DNA of 64,000 nt from Sphingobacteriaceae bacterium (GTDB lineage: Bacteria; Bacteroidota; Bacteroidia; UBA7662). Positions 26,442 through 36,676 of the stretch are shown here, one piece after another. The stretch is taken from positions 72,582 to 136,581 of the forward strand of contig JAUXNJ010000009.1 in the NCBI GenBank assembly GCA_030682795.1, in the 5' to 3' direction. The stretch's first letter is position 1. Each line of letters starts with the position of its first letter. The notes beneath the pieces are model-generated. The model did no database searches and was not told the origin of the DNA. It was given only the letters and a program-made list of their open reading frames with translations. Position numbers and translations under genes: made by a program.

Positions 26442-26453
26442 CGTTTAATTTAT

Positions 26454-29400
26454 TTAGTTGGCTCGCGCCATGGCGTCAAATCTGGTTTGGAAGCCCTGCG
26501 CCACATCCTGTTGTTGATAGGTATTGGCCATGCGAATCATTTCTTGCATGATGGCCATGGCATTTTGCATGTCACGCTCGTAGAAACTGGCGTACTTACC
26601 ACGCAGTTTGCTGTAATAACGCGCTTCATCTTCAAACATATCAAACAAGTCGGCCGCTAAAGCATTGGCTTTTTCGGGCGCACCTGCCTGGTGATACAAC
26701 TCTACCATGCGGTAGTTGAAAATCATCAACGGCACTTTGTCGTGCGGCATCTCTGCCATCACCAAATCCATGATGTCGATGGCCTTTTGCTTGTCGCCTT
26801 TCATCAAAAACGACTCGGCCAAACGGGTGGCGTTGCTACGCAAATTGATGGTCATGCGGTTGGTTTCTGGGTCGATGTAGATGCCCTTGTTCATGCCGCC
26901 CCACTTGAACTTGTTCATCATATTGTCGTACATGATGTCGGAGGCTACACGACTCGACTGTCCGCCGTTGCTACGGGAGTATACTGGCACAAAACGATAG
27001 GCCAAGCCTTCCAGCTGGAAATAATCTTCTAAGCCCAAGTACTGCTCAGCACCCATGCTCACGGTCCAGTAAATCGGGCGTTCCCAGCCATTGCTGGCAA
27101 TGATATCGAGCACTACCAAATCGTTTTTCATGATGGCCGTGCGCGGGTATTCCCACTCAATGGCGTCGAGCATGATGGCGGTATCAGCTTCGGTAAGGGC
27201 ACCTTGTGCCAATACAGCTGCCTTATCAACAGGCACTCTGAACCTTCGGGTTGGGAAATAATTTACCATTGCACCTCCTTGGGTAGGAAGCTGTGAGCCT
27301 TTATCGTCACTGCTCAGGAAAGCTAAAATCTGACTTAAATCTACCGCACCTGGCAATTTACGGTCGTAAAAAGGCACATAATCACGGGTACCTGGCACGA
27401 GTTTTTCGGCGCCGATACTGAGTTTGATCTCAGGCGAGTTGTTCATCGGGCGGCGCAACTGGTTGATGTACCAATCGGTGCCTAACAAACTTAAGTTTAC
27501 CACACGCACGTCGGTACGAATGCCTTCTACTTCCTGGGCGTACCAGAGCGGATAGGTATCGTTGTCACCCATGGTAAAGATGATGGCATTTGGCGCGCAA
27601 CTTTCAAGGTAATTAATCGCAAAATCGCGAGCAGTGTACTTGCCTGAACGATCGTGGTCGTCCCAGTTTTCGGCTGCCAAAATACCAGGAACGGCTACCA
27701 AACAAATCGCCGTTACGGCTGCTGCGCTGAGGGTTTCTGGCGCCTTCTTACGCAACATCTCCCACAAAGCCATCACACCCAAACCAATCCAAATAGCAAA
27801 GGCATAGAAGGAACCTACGTAGGCATAGTCTCGCTCCCTTGGCTGCAAAGGCTCTGGATTGAGGTAAACGTTGATGGCAATACCTGTAAGCACAAACAAC
27901 ATGGCCACTACCCAGAAGTCTTTGTTGTCTTTACGCATGTGGTAAATCAAGCCTATCAATCCCAACAACAGCGGCAAGGCATAATATACATTGCGGCCCT
28001 TATTGGCTTGTTTGATGGCTGGGTAATTTTCTTGTGGACCTACCCGGCCCTTGTCGATGGCATCGATGCCGCTGATCCAGTTGCCGCGCTCAAAATCGAG
28101 TCCTTGGCCTTGAATGTCGTTTTGACGACCCGCGAAATTCCACATGAAATAGCGGAAGTACATATGCCCCAGCTGATAGGAGAAGAGGAAGTCGAGGTTC
28201 TGCGCAAAAGTTGGCTTCTGCCCGTCTTTCAAATTCAACCAGCGTTTGTAAAAGTCGATGTGGCGCTGGGCCGTACCTGCCCGACGATAGGCACGTGGGA
28301 AGATTGTTACATGAGCGGGGTCGTAAACGGCGGTTATATCGCGTCCAATTTCTTCGTATTTATCATCGCCTTTGCGGTATTTCATTTTTCCCTCAACCTG
28401 ATCGATGACTTGTGCAGTGAAATAAGGGCCTTTTACCAAGGGTCGATCACCATATTGCTCGCGGTTGATGTAACTCACCAATGAGAAGATGTTCGACGGA
28501 TTGTTCATGTTGATGGATGGCTGCGCATGAGAGCGAATAACAATCATGGTATACGAGCTAAAGCCTACAATTACAAAAGTGAGCGCCAATAAAGCCGTAT
28601 TGAGCAAAACCATTTGCTTCTTTTGGGTATGCCAAATACCGTAAGCAATGGCAGCCACCAAAAGGCTGAGGAAAACAGCGTTACCCGTACCGAAAGGAAG
28701 GCCAAAGCTGTTTACAAAGGCTAAGTCGAAATAAGAAGAAACCGTTGGAATACCTGGAATGATGCCGTACTGAATGAAGCCTAATACACCCACTGAAATA
28801 AGCAAGGTGTAGATGATGCCCTTTCGGGTGACGTCGAACTTCTTGAAATAGTAAACAAAACAGATGGCAGGAATGGCGAGCAAGTTGAGTAAGTGAACGC
28901 CAATAGACAAGCCCATGAGGTAAGCGATCAATAACAACCAACGGTTGCTGTCGGCCTGGTCGGCCACCCGCTCCCACTTCAAAATGGCCCAAAATACGAT
29001 GGCCGTAAAAAAGCTGGAATAGGCGTATACTTCGCCTTCTACCGCAGAAAACCAAAATGAATCGGTGAATGTGTAAGCCAAGGCACCCACAGCACCAGCG
29101 CCCATGATGGCAAACAAACGGCCACCCTCTACTACTTCGCCAGCCTTTTCAATGATTTTGCGACCAAAGGCCGTGATGGTCCAGAATAAAAACAAAATGG
29201 TAAAGGCACTGGCCAAACCACTCATAAAGTTCACCATCCAGGCTACCTGGTCGGGATTGCCTGCCAACAAAGTGAACATGCGGCCGGTGAGCATGAAGAA
29301 AGGCGCCCCAGGAGGGTGCATGATTTGCATTTTATAACAAGCCGAAATAAACTCACCACAATCCCAAAACGAGGTGGTAGGTTCTAAGGTCAGGGTATAA

Positions 29401-29465
29401 ACAACCGTGGCGATCAAAAACACGATCCAGCCGGTGAGATTGTTGATGCGCTGATATAAATTCAT
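26454..29465 (-). CDS. DUF2723 membrane protein (protein O-mannosyltransferase-like)
   Basis: The 1003-residue protein has about 12-13 membrane segments in the first 600 residues and a soluble C-terminal part with weak TPR-like helices. The signature DCGEFISACYKMQIMHPPGAPFF near residue 35 marks the DUF2723 family, which has a GT-C glycosyltransferase fold with the acidic residues on the first outer loop. A role in transferring lipid-linked sugars to surface proteins is inferred. ATG 29465 gives the usual N terminus (MNLYQRINNLTGW). The longer frame from 29528 adds 21 unrelated residues. Confidence 0.9.
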   Translation of the reverse strand: MNLYQRINNLTGWIVFLIATVVYTLTLEPTTSFWDCGEFISACYKMQIMHPPGAPFFMLTGRMFTLLAGNPDQVAWMVNFMSGLASAFTILFLFWTITAFGRKIIEKAGEVVEGGRLFAIMGAGAVGALAYTFTDSFWFSAVEGEVYAYSSFFTAIVFWAILKWERVADQADSNRWLLLIAYLMGLSIGVHLLNLLAIPAICFVYYFKKFDVTRKGIIYTLLISVGVLGFIQYGIIPGIPTVSSYFDLAFVNSFGLPFGTGNAVFLSLLVAAIAYGIWHTQKKQMVLLNTALLALTFVIVGFSSYTMIVIRSHAQPSINMNNPSNIFSLVSYINREQYGDRPLVKGPYFTAQVIDQVEGKMKYRKGDDKYEEIGRDITAVYDPAHVTIFPRAYRRAGTAQRHIDFYKRWLNLKDGQKPTFAQNLDFLFSYQLGHMYFRYFMWNFAGRQNDIQGQGLDFERGNWISGIDAIDKGRVGPQENYPAIKQANKGRNVYYALPLLLGLIGLIYHMRKDNKDFWVVAMLFVLTGIAINVYLNPEPLQPRERDYAYVGSFYAFAIWIGLGVMALWEMLRKKAPETLSAAAVTAICLVAVPGILAAENWDDHDRSGKYTARDFAINYLESCAPNAIIFTMGDNDTYPLWYAQEVEGIRTDVRVVNLSLLGTDWYINQLRRPMNNSPEIKLSIGAEKLVPGTRDYVPFYDRKLPGAVDLSQILAFLSSDDKGSQLPTQGGAMVNYFPTRRFRVPVDKAAVLAQGALTEADTAIMLDAIEWEYPRTAIMKNDLVVLDIIASNGWERPIYWTVSMGAEQYLGLEDYFQLEGLAYRFVPVYSRSNGGQSSRVASDIMYDNMMNKFKWGGMNKGIYIDPETNRMTINLRSNATRLAESFLMKGDKQKAIDIMDLVMAEMPHDKVPLMIFNYRMVELYHQAGAPEKANALAADLFDMFEDEARYYSKLRGKYASFYERDMQNAMAIMQEMIRMANTYQQQDVAQGFQTRFDAMARAN

Positions 29466-29592
29466 ATGACTAGGTTTATTGGCGTCGAAAATACTTAAAA
29501 AATAGTTGTGCTCAAGATAAAGCCGCAAGCATCTGGCAAAAAACTAACATTTTTTGCAGCAAATAGAAGGATTAGCCTTGCTCTTTAACATT

Positions 29593-30180
29593 TCAGTTGT
29601 TTTGTAGCAGCTGCTCTATCTCTTCAATGAGACAATGAATAATTTTGATGTGCACTTCTTGGATACGATCGGCGAAGCCTCCATGCGGCACTCGCAGTTC
29701 TACATCTGCCAGGGCAGCCAAGGCCCCTCCATCCTTGCCTGTAAGGGCAATCACCTTCATGTTTTGGGCACGTGCCGCTTCGGCAGCCCTCAGCACATTG
29801 GCAGAATTACCGCTGGTGCTGATGGCTAAAAGCACATCGCCGCGCTGACCAAAGGCCTGCACCCCGCGCGCAAACACCTGTTCGTAGCCATAATCGTTGG
29901 CCACGCAGCTGAGAAAAGCAGGGTCGGAAAGGGCTAAAGCTGCATAAGCCGGACGATCGTTGCGAAAACGCCCGCTGAGCTCTTCGGCAAAATGCATGGC
30001 ATCGCTCATGCTACCGCCATTACCGCAGCTGATTATTTTTTTGTCGTGACGCAAAGCATTGGCCATGATTTCAGCTGCATACACCAAGCGCTCCAACTGC
30101 TGGGCATCGCTTAAAAAACGATCCAGCAGTTCGCGTGCCTCGGTTAAGGAGGCCAATACCCTGGCATGGCGTGTGTTCAT
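29593..30180 (-). CDS. gmhA: Sedoheptulose 7-phosphate isomerase
   Basis: The 195-residue SIS-domain enzyme converts sedoheptulose 7-phosphate to D-glycero-manno-heptose 7-phosphate, the first step of heptose synthesis for LPS or other glycans. Motifs are [18 protein letters not shown] (substrate and zinc His), [18 protein letters not shown], the phosphate-binding ISTSGNS, and [11 protein letters not shown] with the later ligands. The start overlaps the dsbD stop codon by 4 bp, so it is expressed with dsbD. No other heptose genes are in the window. Confidence 0.94.
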   Translation of the reverse strand: MNTRHARVLASLTEARELLDRFLSDAQQLERLVYAAEIMANALRHDKKIISCGNGGSMSDAMHFAEELSGRFRNDRPAYAALALSDPAFLSCVANDYGYEQVFARGVQAFGQRGDVLLAISTSGNSANVLRAAEAARAQNMKVIALTGKDGGALAALADVELRVPHGGFADRIQEVHIKIIHCLIEEIEQLLQNN

Positions 30181-32231
30181 CGGCCGGCTTTTTGGTAAAA
30201 CACTTCCTTGCCGCTGTCTAAAAAGTTGATGTAGGCAGGAATACTAGGGTCGTAAGCCGTTGGCGGCACCAAGAGGGTGCGGTCATGGTCCATCAGCACA
30301 TAATAAGGCTGCGAATTGATGTTAAAAGTGCTGGCTTGGTAGTCGCTCCACAAATTGCCCACGGTTTTGATCTTTTTACCGCTGAATTTGCTCACAAACT
30401 GCTCTTCAAGGGGCAACGGTGTTTTATCATCTACGTAGAGCGAAATCAACACATAATCGTCGCGCAGTCGGCGTAACACTTCACCATCGGCCCAAACCGT
30501 GGCTTCCATTTTGCGGCAGTTTACGCAGCTGTGACCGGTAAAGTCGATCATCACCGGCTTCCCTACTTTTTTGGCATAGGCCAAGCCTTCTTCGAGGTCG
30601 AAAAAGCAGTCGAGGTTGTGGGGACAATGCAGCAAATCGGCGTATTTCCGCGGCTCTTTGTTGAGGTCGGTTATAACGGCGTGGCCGCCACCTCGAGAGA
30701 GGTCAAAGTCTTGCGTAGCCATGGGGGGCAAAAAGGCGTTTACCGACTTCAACGGCGCGCCCCACAAGCCTGGCACCAAGTAAAAGGTGAAGCTGAAGGC
30801 AGCGATGGCGAACATGAGGCGCGGCACACTGAGGTATGGCAAAGGCGAATCGTGCGAAAACTTGATGATCCCGATCAGGTACAGACCGAGCATCAAGAAA
30901 ATGCTGATCCAAAGTACCAAAAATACTTCGCGGTCGAGGATGCCCCAGTGATAGGCCAAGTCTACATTGCTCAAAAACTTGAGCGCAAAAGCCAATTCTA
31001 AGAAACCCAGCACCACTTTAACGCTGTTGAGCCAACCACCACTTTTGGGCAGCGACTTCAACCAGCCCGGGAAGATGGCGAAAAGGGTAAAAGGCAGCGC
31101 TAAAGCCAACGAAAAGCCGGTCATGCCCACGGCTGGACCAAGTAAGGCGCCGCGGGTGGCTGCGTCTACCAACAAGGTGCCAATGATTGGACCTGTACAG
31201 CTAAACGACACCAGCGCCAAGGTGAAAGCCATAAAAAAGATGCCCAATACCCCGCCTTTGTCGCTTTTTTCGTCCATTTTATTTACCCAGCTCGCAGGCA
31301 AAGTAATTTCGAAGGCGCCCAAAAAGGAGGCACCAAAGACCACGAGCAACACAAAAAAGGCCAAATTAAACCAAATGTCGGACGCCAGTGCGTTGAGGGC
31401 ATCGGAGCCGAAAAACACGGTTACTGTTAAGCCAAGGGTCACATAAATGAGAATAATGCTAAGTCCGTAACCCAAGGCCTTCATCACCCCAGCACGGCGA
31501 CTGCCGCTTTGTTTGGTGAAAAAACTCACGGTCAACGGAATCATTGGGAAAACGCAAGGCGTTAACAGGGCAATGAGTCCACCCAAAAAGCCAGCGATAA
31601 AAATGGCCAACAAACCATCACCTGTGGCACCGCCTGGTTCCGCGGCTGGGTCTTGCACAACGGTAGCGCTGATGCTTTGCGCTACTGTGCTTGAATCGGC
31701 AGTTTCTTCGATAACAGCTATTTCTGCGTCCCCGGCATCTATACCAACTGCAGCAGCAGCACTAAAACCGGCAAGCTTGAACTCAAATTCTTTTTCGTCG
31801 GGTGGCAAACACTGTTTGTCATCACACACCATGTAATACACATTGCCTGTTACAACCGCGTTTTCTGCCAAAACTTTCACTTTTTGAACAAAAGTGACTT
31901 TATCGCTAAAAAAGCGCACCAGAATATTGTCGAACAAGGGCGTGATTTCTTCTGTGAGTTTGCCTTTTTCTTCGACTTTGCCGAGGAACTGAATACTTGG
32001 GTTCTTATTAAAGGTAAAAACCGTGACTTCTGGCCCAAACTGGTCCTCGGTCATTTTGATAAACTGCGAATACAAATGCCAGCCTTTGTCGATGCTGGCC
32101 GTAGCCTTGAGCAGCGCTTCCGTGTCCGAGACTTTTTCAACCTCAAACTTCCACTTTACAGGTTGCAAGATTTGGGCTTGCGACAGCAAAGCGCCGAGCA
32201 ATAACAGACTGCTTAAAACAAATTTTCTCAT
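30177..32231 (-). CDS. dsbD: Thiol:disulfide interchange protein DsbD
   Basis: The 684-residue protein has the three DsbD parts. An N-terminal periplasmic beta domain with the pair in YMVCDDKQC is followed by a membrane domain whose Cys residues lie in [15 protein letters not shown] and [10 protein letters not shown]. The C-terminal thioredoxin domain has CVNC ([14 protein letters not shown]). It moves electrons from cytoplasmic thioredoxin to the periplasm. ATG 32231 gives the signal peptide directly, whereas the frame extends to 32279 without support. It follows the VOC gene by 31 bp and overlaps gmhA by 4 bp. Confidence 0.95.
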   Translation of the reverse strand: MRKFVLSSLLLLGALLSQAQILQPVKWKFEVEKVSDTEALLKATASIDKGWHLYSQFIKMTEDQFGPEVTVFTFNKNPSIQFLGKVEEKGKLTEEITPLFDNILVRFFSDKVTFVQKVKVLAENAVVTGNVYYMVCDDKQCLPPDEKEFEFKLAGFSAAAAVGIDAGDAEIAVIEETADSSTVAQSISATVVQDPAAEPGGATGDGLLAIFIAGFLGGLIALLTPCVFPMIPLTVSFFTKQSGSRRAGVMKALGYGLSIILIYVTLGLTVTVFFGSDALNALASDIWFNLAFFVLLVVFGASFLGAFEITLPASWVNKMDEKSDKGGVLGIFFMAFTLALVSFSCTGPIIGTLLVDAATRGALLGPAVGMTGFSLALALPFTLFAIFPGWLKSLPKSGGWLNSVKVVLGFLELAFALKFLSNVDLAYHWGILDREVFLVLWISIFLMLGLYLIGIIKFSHDSPLPYLSVPRLMFAIAAFSFTFYLVPGLWGAPLKSVNAFLPPMATQDFDLSRGGGHAVITDLNKEPRKYADLLHCPHNLDCFFDLEEGLAYAKKVGKPVMIDFTGHSCVNCRKMEATVWADGEVLRRLRDDYVLISLYVDDKTPLPLEEQFVSKFSGKKIKTVGNLWSDYQASTFNINSQPYYVLMDHDRTLLVPPTAYDPSIPAYINFLDSGKEVFYQKAGR

Positions 32232-32262
32232 GCTAATTCTAGGGTTTGGAGCAGGAAATGGT

Positions 32263-32655
32263 TCAACTTTCCCAGGCATTATATTCGGTAATTTCTATGA
32301 GGTGCCCATCCGGATCGTGGATAAAAAAGGCTTTTTTGCCCGATTCGCGCGTAGTTTCGGCAATAATTTCGATGTCGTGATAGCCCATGTCTTCTTTGTT
32401 GCCTTCATATTCTCCATCCTTCGACTCCAACACAATGTGCTGGTTGGGATAGCCCATTTGAATGAGCTGCACCCCTTCTTCAGAGGCAGATTTGGCCAGA
32501 TGACACACCAACATGGTGCTGCCCGCTACAAAAACCGCATGCTTTTCTTTCACATAACTTTGCGTACGAAATCCCAGGATGTCCTGATAAAAAGAAATGG
32601 CCTTCCGTAAGTTTTTTACTTGAAGATGGGTTTCCTTGAGCTTGGTAAATTGCAT
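32263..32655 (-). CDS. VOC/glyoxalase-fold protein
   Basis: The 130-residue single-domain protein has two VOC halves: KETHLQVKNLRKAISFYQDILGF at the start, and a C-terminal GYHDIEIIAETT and FIHDPDGHLIEITEY. The metal ligands expected at the end of these strands (His, His and Glu) are partly visible. Members include glyoxalases and extradiol dioxygenases, and I cannot assign a substrate. ATG 32655 is chosen because the fold begins there and a near-consensus -7 box (TATCTTTA, 32678-32685) lies upstream. Confidence 0.85.
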   Translation of the reverse strand: MQFTKLKETHLQVKNLRKAISFYQDILGFRTQSYVKEKHAVFVAGSTMLVCHLAKSASEEGVQLIQMGYPNQHIVLESKDGEYEGNKEDMGYHDIEIIAETTRESGKKAFFIHDPDGHLIEITEYNAWES

Positions 32656-32738
32656 AAGGGCTTGTTTTGAACGGTGATAAAGATACGCTTTTTGCATGCC
32701 CACATCACCCCGACTGCTGCGGAAGGGGTAATTTTCTC

Positions 32739-32746
32739 TATTTTTG
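32739..32746 (+). promoter_or_regulatory. -7 promoter element of the outer membrane protein gene
   Basis: TATTTTTG matches TAnnTTTG and lies 16 nt before the ATG at 32763. It sits in the divergent space shared with the VOC gene. Confidence 0.55.
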
Positions 32747-32762
32747 AGCGTTTTGCAACCGC

Positions 32763-33401
32763 ATGATCCGAATAATTTCTCTTTTCGCAGTGATTTTTTG
32801 TCTTGGCCTCTCCCCCGCACTAGCGCAGGTAGATGCCTATGACGAATACCTGAATGGGAAAAAGCGTGGCCAAAAGTCGCCCAGCGGTGACAAAAAAGCC
32901 TTCAATTATCGCGAACGCTATCTGGCAGAGTTAGGGGCCAGCTTTTACTGGTTTGATGTGAACACGATCTACGGGCCAGCCACCATTACCATGCCCGGCG
33001 TCAATTACGTGGCCCGCTTGGTGCTAAACCAATATCCCGACAAATACAGCTTGAGCATTGGCACCCATCCCTCACTGGGTTTGCAATTCGGTAATTTCGC
33101 CAGTTATTTTATGCTCAGCGTGCCCGTTATGCTTGAAGGAACCATTGGCATGGGCAGTAGTATATACAATGAATCTCGCATTGGCGCATTTGTGGGCCTT
33201 GGTCCAGAGTACAACATTGCCAGAAGCTGGGGTGACTTTGCTTTGCCTGTGCGCATCGACCAGGTAGCGGCCGTGGCAGCTGTTGGCTTACGCTTTCGTA
33301 TTCGCGAACGAGGTTACTACTTGCGGTACAGCGAAGCCTTCTGGGCGCCCGTTCAAGGCCAATACTTCCGCACCATTGCTTTCGGTAATTCCTTGTTTTA
33401 A
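32763..33401 (+). CDS. Predicted outer membrane beta-barrel protein, unknown function
   Basis: The 212-residue protein has a signal peptide (IISLFAVIFCLGLSPALAQ) and a Gly/Tyr/Phe-rich body with alternating hydrophobic strands (YLAELGASFYWFDV, RIGAFVGLGPEYNI, AAVAAVGLRFRI, YYLRYSEAFW), ending in a terminal Phe. These features fit a small outer membrane beta barrel. I do not recognise the family. It precedes the glycosyltransferase gene by 15 bp and is probably in the same operon. Confidence 0.75.
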   Translation: MIRIISLFAVIFCLGLSPALAQVDAYDEYLNGKKRGQKSPSGDKKAFNYRERYLAELGASFYWFDVNTIYGPATITMPGVNYVARLVLNQYPDKYSLSIGTHPSLGLQFGNFASYFMLSVPVMLEGTIGMGSSIYNESRIGAFVGLGPEYNIARSWGDFALPVRIDQVAAVAAVGLRFRIRERGYYLRYSEAFWAPVQGQYFRTIAFGNSLF

Positions 33402-33416
33402 CTTGCCGCTTTTTGC

Positions 33417-35354
33417 ATGAAACTGTCGGTCATCATTGTTAATTACAACGTTAAGTACTTCCTCGAGCAGTGCTTATTGTCGGTACAAAAAGCCATAACA
33501 GGCATCGAGGCCGATATTTGGGTGGTTGACAATGCCTCGAGCGATGGCTCTGTAGAAATGCTACGCAGCCAGTTTCCCGGGGTTAGGCTCATCGCCAATG
33601 CCGATAATGTGGGCTTTTCGCGCGCCAACAACCAAGCCCTTCGGGCGTCGGAAGCAGACTATGTGCTGCTGCTGAACCCCGATACGGTGGTGGCTGAAGA
33701 TACCTTCTCCAAATGCCTCGCCTTTATGGAGGCTAGGCCACAGGCGGGTGGACTCGGAATTCGCATGTTAGACGGCGGCGGGCGTTTTCTCAAAGAATCA
33801 AAACGCGGATTGCCTACCCCTCGGGTAGCTTTTTATAAGATGTTCGGCATTTCGGCCCTTTTCAAAAACAGTCCCAAATACGGCCAATACCACCTTACCT
33901 ACCTCAGCGAACAAGAGAACCACCCGGTCGACATCCTTGCCGGGGCCTTTATGTTGATGCGCAAATCGCTGCTCAACCAAATTGGCTTGCTCGACGAAAA
34001 GTACTTTATGTATGGCGAAGACATAGACCTGAGCTACCGCATTCGTTTGGCAGGCGCCGAAAACTGGTATTTTGCTGAGAGTGCCATCATTCATTACAAA
34101 GGCGAGAGCACCAAAAAAGACTCGGTAAACTATGTGCGGGTGTTTTACCAGGCCATGGCCATTTTTGCCAAGCAATATTTCAGTGCGCGTAATGCCCGGC
34201 TTTTTGCTTGGCTCATTCAGTTTGGCATCTTTTTTCGGGCTGGAATTGCCTTGTTGCGGCGTTGGTCGAAATTGGCTTTCCACCCGCTGCTCGATGCTGG
34301 TTTGATTTACGGCGGCATGTATTTGCTTACCCAATTTTGGGAAAACAATGTAAAAGTAGATGAAGGGCTCATTTATCCGCCTATTTACATGCAGCTCATT
34401 GTGCCCATTTATGTGCTTTTGTGGGTACTCAGTGCGTATTTCAGCGGGGCCTACGACAAGCCTTTTCGGGCAGCCAAGCTGGTGCGAGGGCTCCTGGTGG
34501 GTACCATTGTGATTTCTGCCGCTTATGGCTTTTTCCCAGCCGATCACCGCTATTCACGCGGATTGATTGTAGTGGGTGCTGCCTGGAGTATTTTGCTTAC
34601 TGTATCCGCCAGGGCTTTGATGAATTTGGCTTTATATGGTCGTACCGGACTTACCGCCCCGCCCGAAAAGGGCACTTTGGTGGTGGGCTCGGCCCTTGAA
34701 ACCGACCGGGTGCATGCCATTCTGCAGCGTGCCGGAGTAAATCACAAGTTTTTGGGCTTTGTATCGGACTTGCCGGGTGACGAGGACAACGAGTTTTATG
34801 TAGGCCGCTTGGCTGATTTGCCTGAAGCCGTGCGTGCCTTGCGGGTAGATGAGCTTATTTTCTGCGGACGCGACCTCAGCAACAAACAAATCATTGGTTA
34901 TTTCGAAAGTCTTGGTGGCCTGGTAGAAGAGCTCAAAATTGTGCCCGAGGGCAGCGATTATGTAATCGGCAGCAGCTCGGTAGACTACCCTGGCGACACC
35001 TATACGCCCGACTTTAACCTCCGCATCAGCTTGCCTGCCAGCAAGCGTAACAAAAGGGTGGTTGATTTGGCTGCCGGTATGCTATTGTTGCTCGGCTTGC
35101 CTTTGTTTTTTTGGCTGTATCCAGCCGCGCTCCGGCGGCCACTGGCCTTGTTCCAGTTGCTTTTTGGCCAGCGTACCTTGGTTGGGTATCCTCCCCATGC
35201 CCAATTGCCAAAACTCAAACCAGCGCTTATAGATTTAGCAGCCGCCCAAATGCAGCCTGCCTTGCAATTGCGCATCCGTAAAAGTTATGTGAAGGATTAT
35301 ACAGCTTTGGAGGATGTGAAAATCTTGCTAAGAAGCTTTTTTCCGAAGCATTGA
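33417..35354 (+). CDS. Family 2 glycosyltransferase fused to a degenerate sugar-transferase module
   Basis: The protein has 645 residues. Residues 1-270 are a GT2 domain (VDNASSDGS, LLLNPDT as the acidic metal motif, MYGEDIDLSYRI), of the rhamnosyltransferase type. Residues 280-400 hold several membrane segments, as in the N-terminal half of polyisoprenyl-phosphate sugar transferases. Residues 420-510 look like the CoA-binding/Rossmann domain of the same proteins (LVVGSALETDRVHAIL, VDELIFCGRD). The end (SKRNKRVVDLAAGMLLLL, RTLVGYPP) resembles the sugar-transferase core but is shortened, so the second activity is probably lost. It converges on purD with 4 bp between. Confidence 0.85.
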   Translation: MKLSVIIVNYNVKYFLEQCLLSVQKAITGIEADIWVVDNASSDGSVEMLRSQFPGVRLIANADNVGFSRANNQALRASEADYVLLLNPDTVVAEDTFSKCLAFMEARPQAGGLGIRMLDGGGRFLKESKRGLPTPRVAFYKMFGISALFKNSPKYGQYHLTYLSEQENHPVDILAGAFMLMRKSLLNQIGLLDEKYFMYGEDIDLSYRIRLAGAENWYFAESAIIHYKGESTKKDSVNYVRVFYQAMAIFAKQYFSARNARLFAWLIQFGIFFRAGIALLRRWSKLAFHPLLDAGLIYGGMYLLTQFWENNVKVDEGLIYPPIYMQLIVPIYVLLWVLSAYFSGAYDKPFRAAKLVRGLLVGTIVISAAYGFFPADHRYSRGLIVVGAAWSILLTVSARALMNLALYGRTGLTAPPEKGTLVVGSALETDRVHAILQRAGVNHKFLGFVSDLPGDEDNEFYVGRLADLPEAVRALRVDELIFCGRDLSNKQIIGYFESLGGLVEELKIVPEGSDYVIGSSSVDYPGDTYTPDFNLRISLPASKRNKRVVDLAAGMLLLLGLPLFFWLYPAALRRPLALFQLLFGQRTLVGYPPHAQLPKLKPALIDLAAAQMQPALQLRIRKSYVKDYTALEDVKILLRSFFPKH

Positions 35355-35358
35355 ACGC

Positions 35359-36633
35359 TTAGTCGAGGTCGAAACCAATATCACGGCGGTAGTTTTTACC
35401 TTCAAATTGCACCGTTTCAGCCGCTGAGAAGCTTTTTTGCAAGGCTTCAGCTTTGGTGGCGCCATAGGAAGTTAGGGCCAGCACCCGGCCCCCATTGGTG
35501 AGCACCTCACCTCCTTCGGCCTTGGTTCCGGCATGGAAACAAAGCGAATCGCGCACCTCCGGCAGTCCGGTCATCACCTTGCCTTTTTCATACGCCTCTG
35601 GATAACCTGCCGACACCAGCATCACCGTACAAGCGTAACGCGGATCAAAAATGGTCTCTTCGGCACCCAAACGGCCTTCGCAGGCGGCTAGGAGATGGCT
35701 CAACAAGTCGCTTTTGAGTCGCGGCAACACTACTTCAGTCTCTGGATCCCCCATCCGGGCATTGTATTCAATTACAAAAGGCTCGTCGCCAACTTTAATC
35801 AAGCCAAAAAAGATAAAGCCGGTATACGCAATGCCTTCAGCCGCCAAGCCCGCAATGGTGGGCTGGATGATGCGCTGATCAACCTTCTCCATAAATACTG
35901 CATCAGCAAATGAAACGGGAGAAATCGCTCCCATGCCACCGGTATTCGGGCCGGTATCGCCTTCGCCAATACGCTTGTAATCTTTGGCTTCCGGCAAAAG
36001 CAAATACTCTTTGCCGTTGGTAATTACAAACATGGAGAGCTCTATACCTTCCAAAAAAGCCTCTACCACCACCTGAGCGCTGGCTTCACCGAATTTGAGG
36101 TCCTCAATCATTTCACGGAAAACCTGCACGGCTTCTTCCCTACTTTGGCAAATTACTACGCCTTTGCCAGCAGCGAGTCCATCGGCCTTGAGCACAATGG
36201 GCAACGCGTGCTGCTCAAGATAGGCGATGCCTTCGGCCAGGGTATCGCGACTAAAAGTCTGGTAGGCCGCTGTGGGGATGTTGTGGCGGGCCATGAAGCG
36301 CTTGCTAAAATCTTTGCTGCCTTCGAGCTGGGCACCTTCGGCGCCTGGACCGAAAAAATGCAACTTTTGAAGCGCTGGATCGGCTTTGAGCTGGTCGGCG
36401 AGGCCGCGTACGAGGGGCTCTTCGGGACCAGAAATCACCATGTCGATGCTGTTTTCTTTCACAAAAGCGGCAACAGCTGCGGCATCATTGATGTTGAGTG
36501 CCACATTGGTGGCCATGGTGGCGGTACCTGCGTTGCCGGGGGCTACGTAGAGGGCGTCACAAAGCGGACTCTGTTTCAGTTTCCAAACAAAGGCGTGCTC
36601 GCGACCGCCGCTACCAAGGAGTAAAATGTTCAT
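35359..36633 (-). CDS. purD: Phosphoribosylamine-glycine ligase
   Basis: The 424-residue ATP-grasp enzyme makes glycinamide ribonucleotide in de novo purine synthesis. The N terminus [19 protein letters not shown] fixes ATG 36633; the longer frame to 36720 is not supported. Other landmarks are [25 protein letters not shown], the [12 protein letters not shown] loop and [14 protein letters not shown] with the metal-binding Glu. The length agrees with E. coli PurD (429 residues). It follows fcl by 43 bp. Confidence 0.97.
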   Translation of the reverse strand: MNILLLGSGGREHAFVWKLKQSPLCDALYVAPGNAGTATMATNVALNINDAAAVAAFVKENSIDMVISGPEEPLVRGLADQLKADPALQKLHFFGPGAEGAQLEGSKDFSKRFMARHNIPTAAYQTFSRDTLAEGIAYLEQHALPIVLKADGLAAGKGVVICQSREEAVQVFREMIEDLKFGEASAQVVVEAFLEGIELSMFVITNGKEYLLLPEAKDYKRIGEGDTGPNTGGMGAISPVSFADAVFMEKVDQRIIQPTIAGLAAEGIAYTGFIFFGLIKVGDEPFVIEYNARMGDPETEVVLPRLKSDLLSHLLAACEGRLGAEETIFDPRYACTVMLVSAGYPEAYEKGKVMTGLPEVRDSLCFHAGTKAEGGEVLTNGGRVLALTSYGATKAEALQKSFSAAETVQFEGKNYRRDIGFDLD

Positions 36634-36676
36634 GCTGCTGCTTTTGTGGTTAATGTTGGTTTGGGAGGAGCGTTGC

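Noticed and set aside
27654-28484. 276-residue open frame antisense to the DUF2723 gene
   Set aside because: It lies entirely inside a well-supported gene in the opposite direction and has no recognisable domain. It is a shadow of that gene's codon usage.
33798-34547. 249-residue open frame antisense to the glycosyltransferase
   Set aside because: It is within the coding region of the GT2 fusion, which has clear motifs, and reads as unstructured low-similarity sequence.
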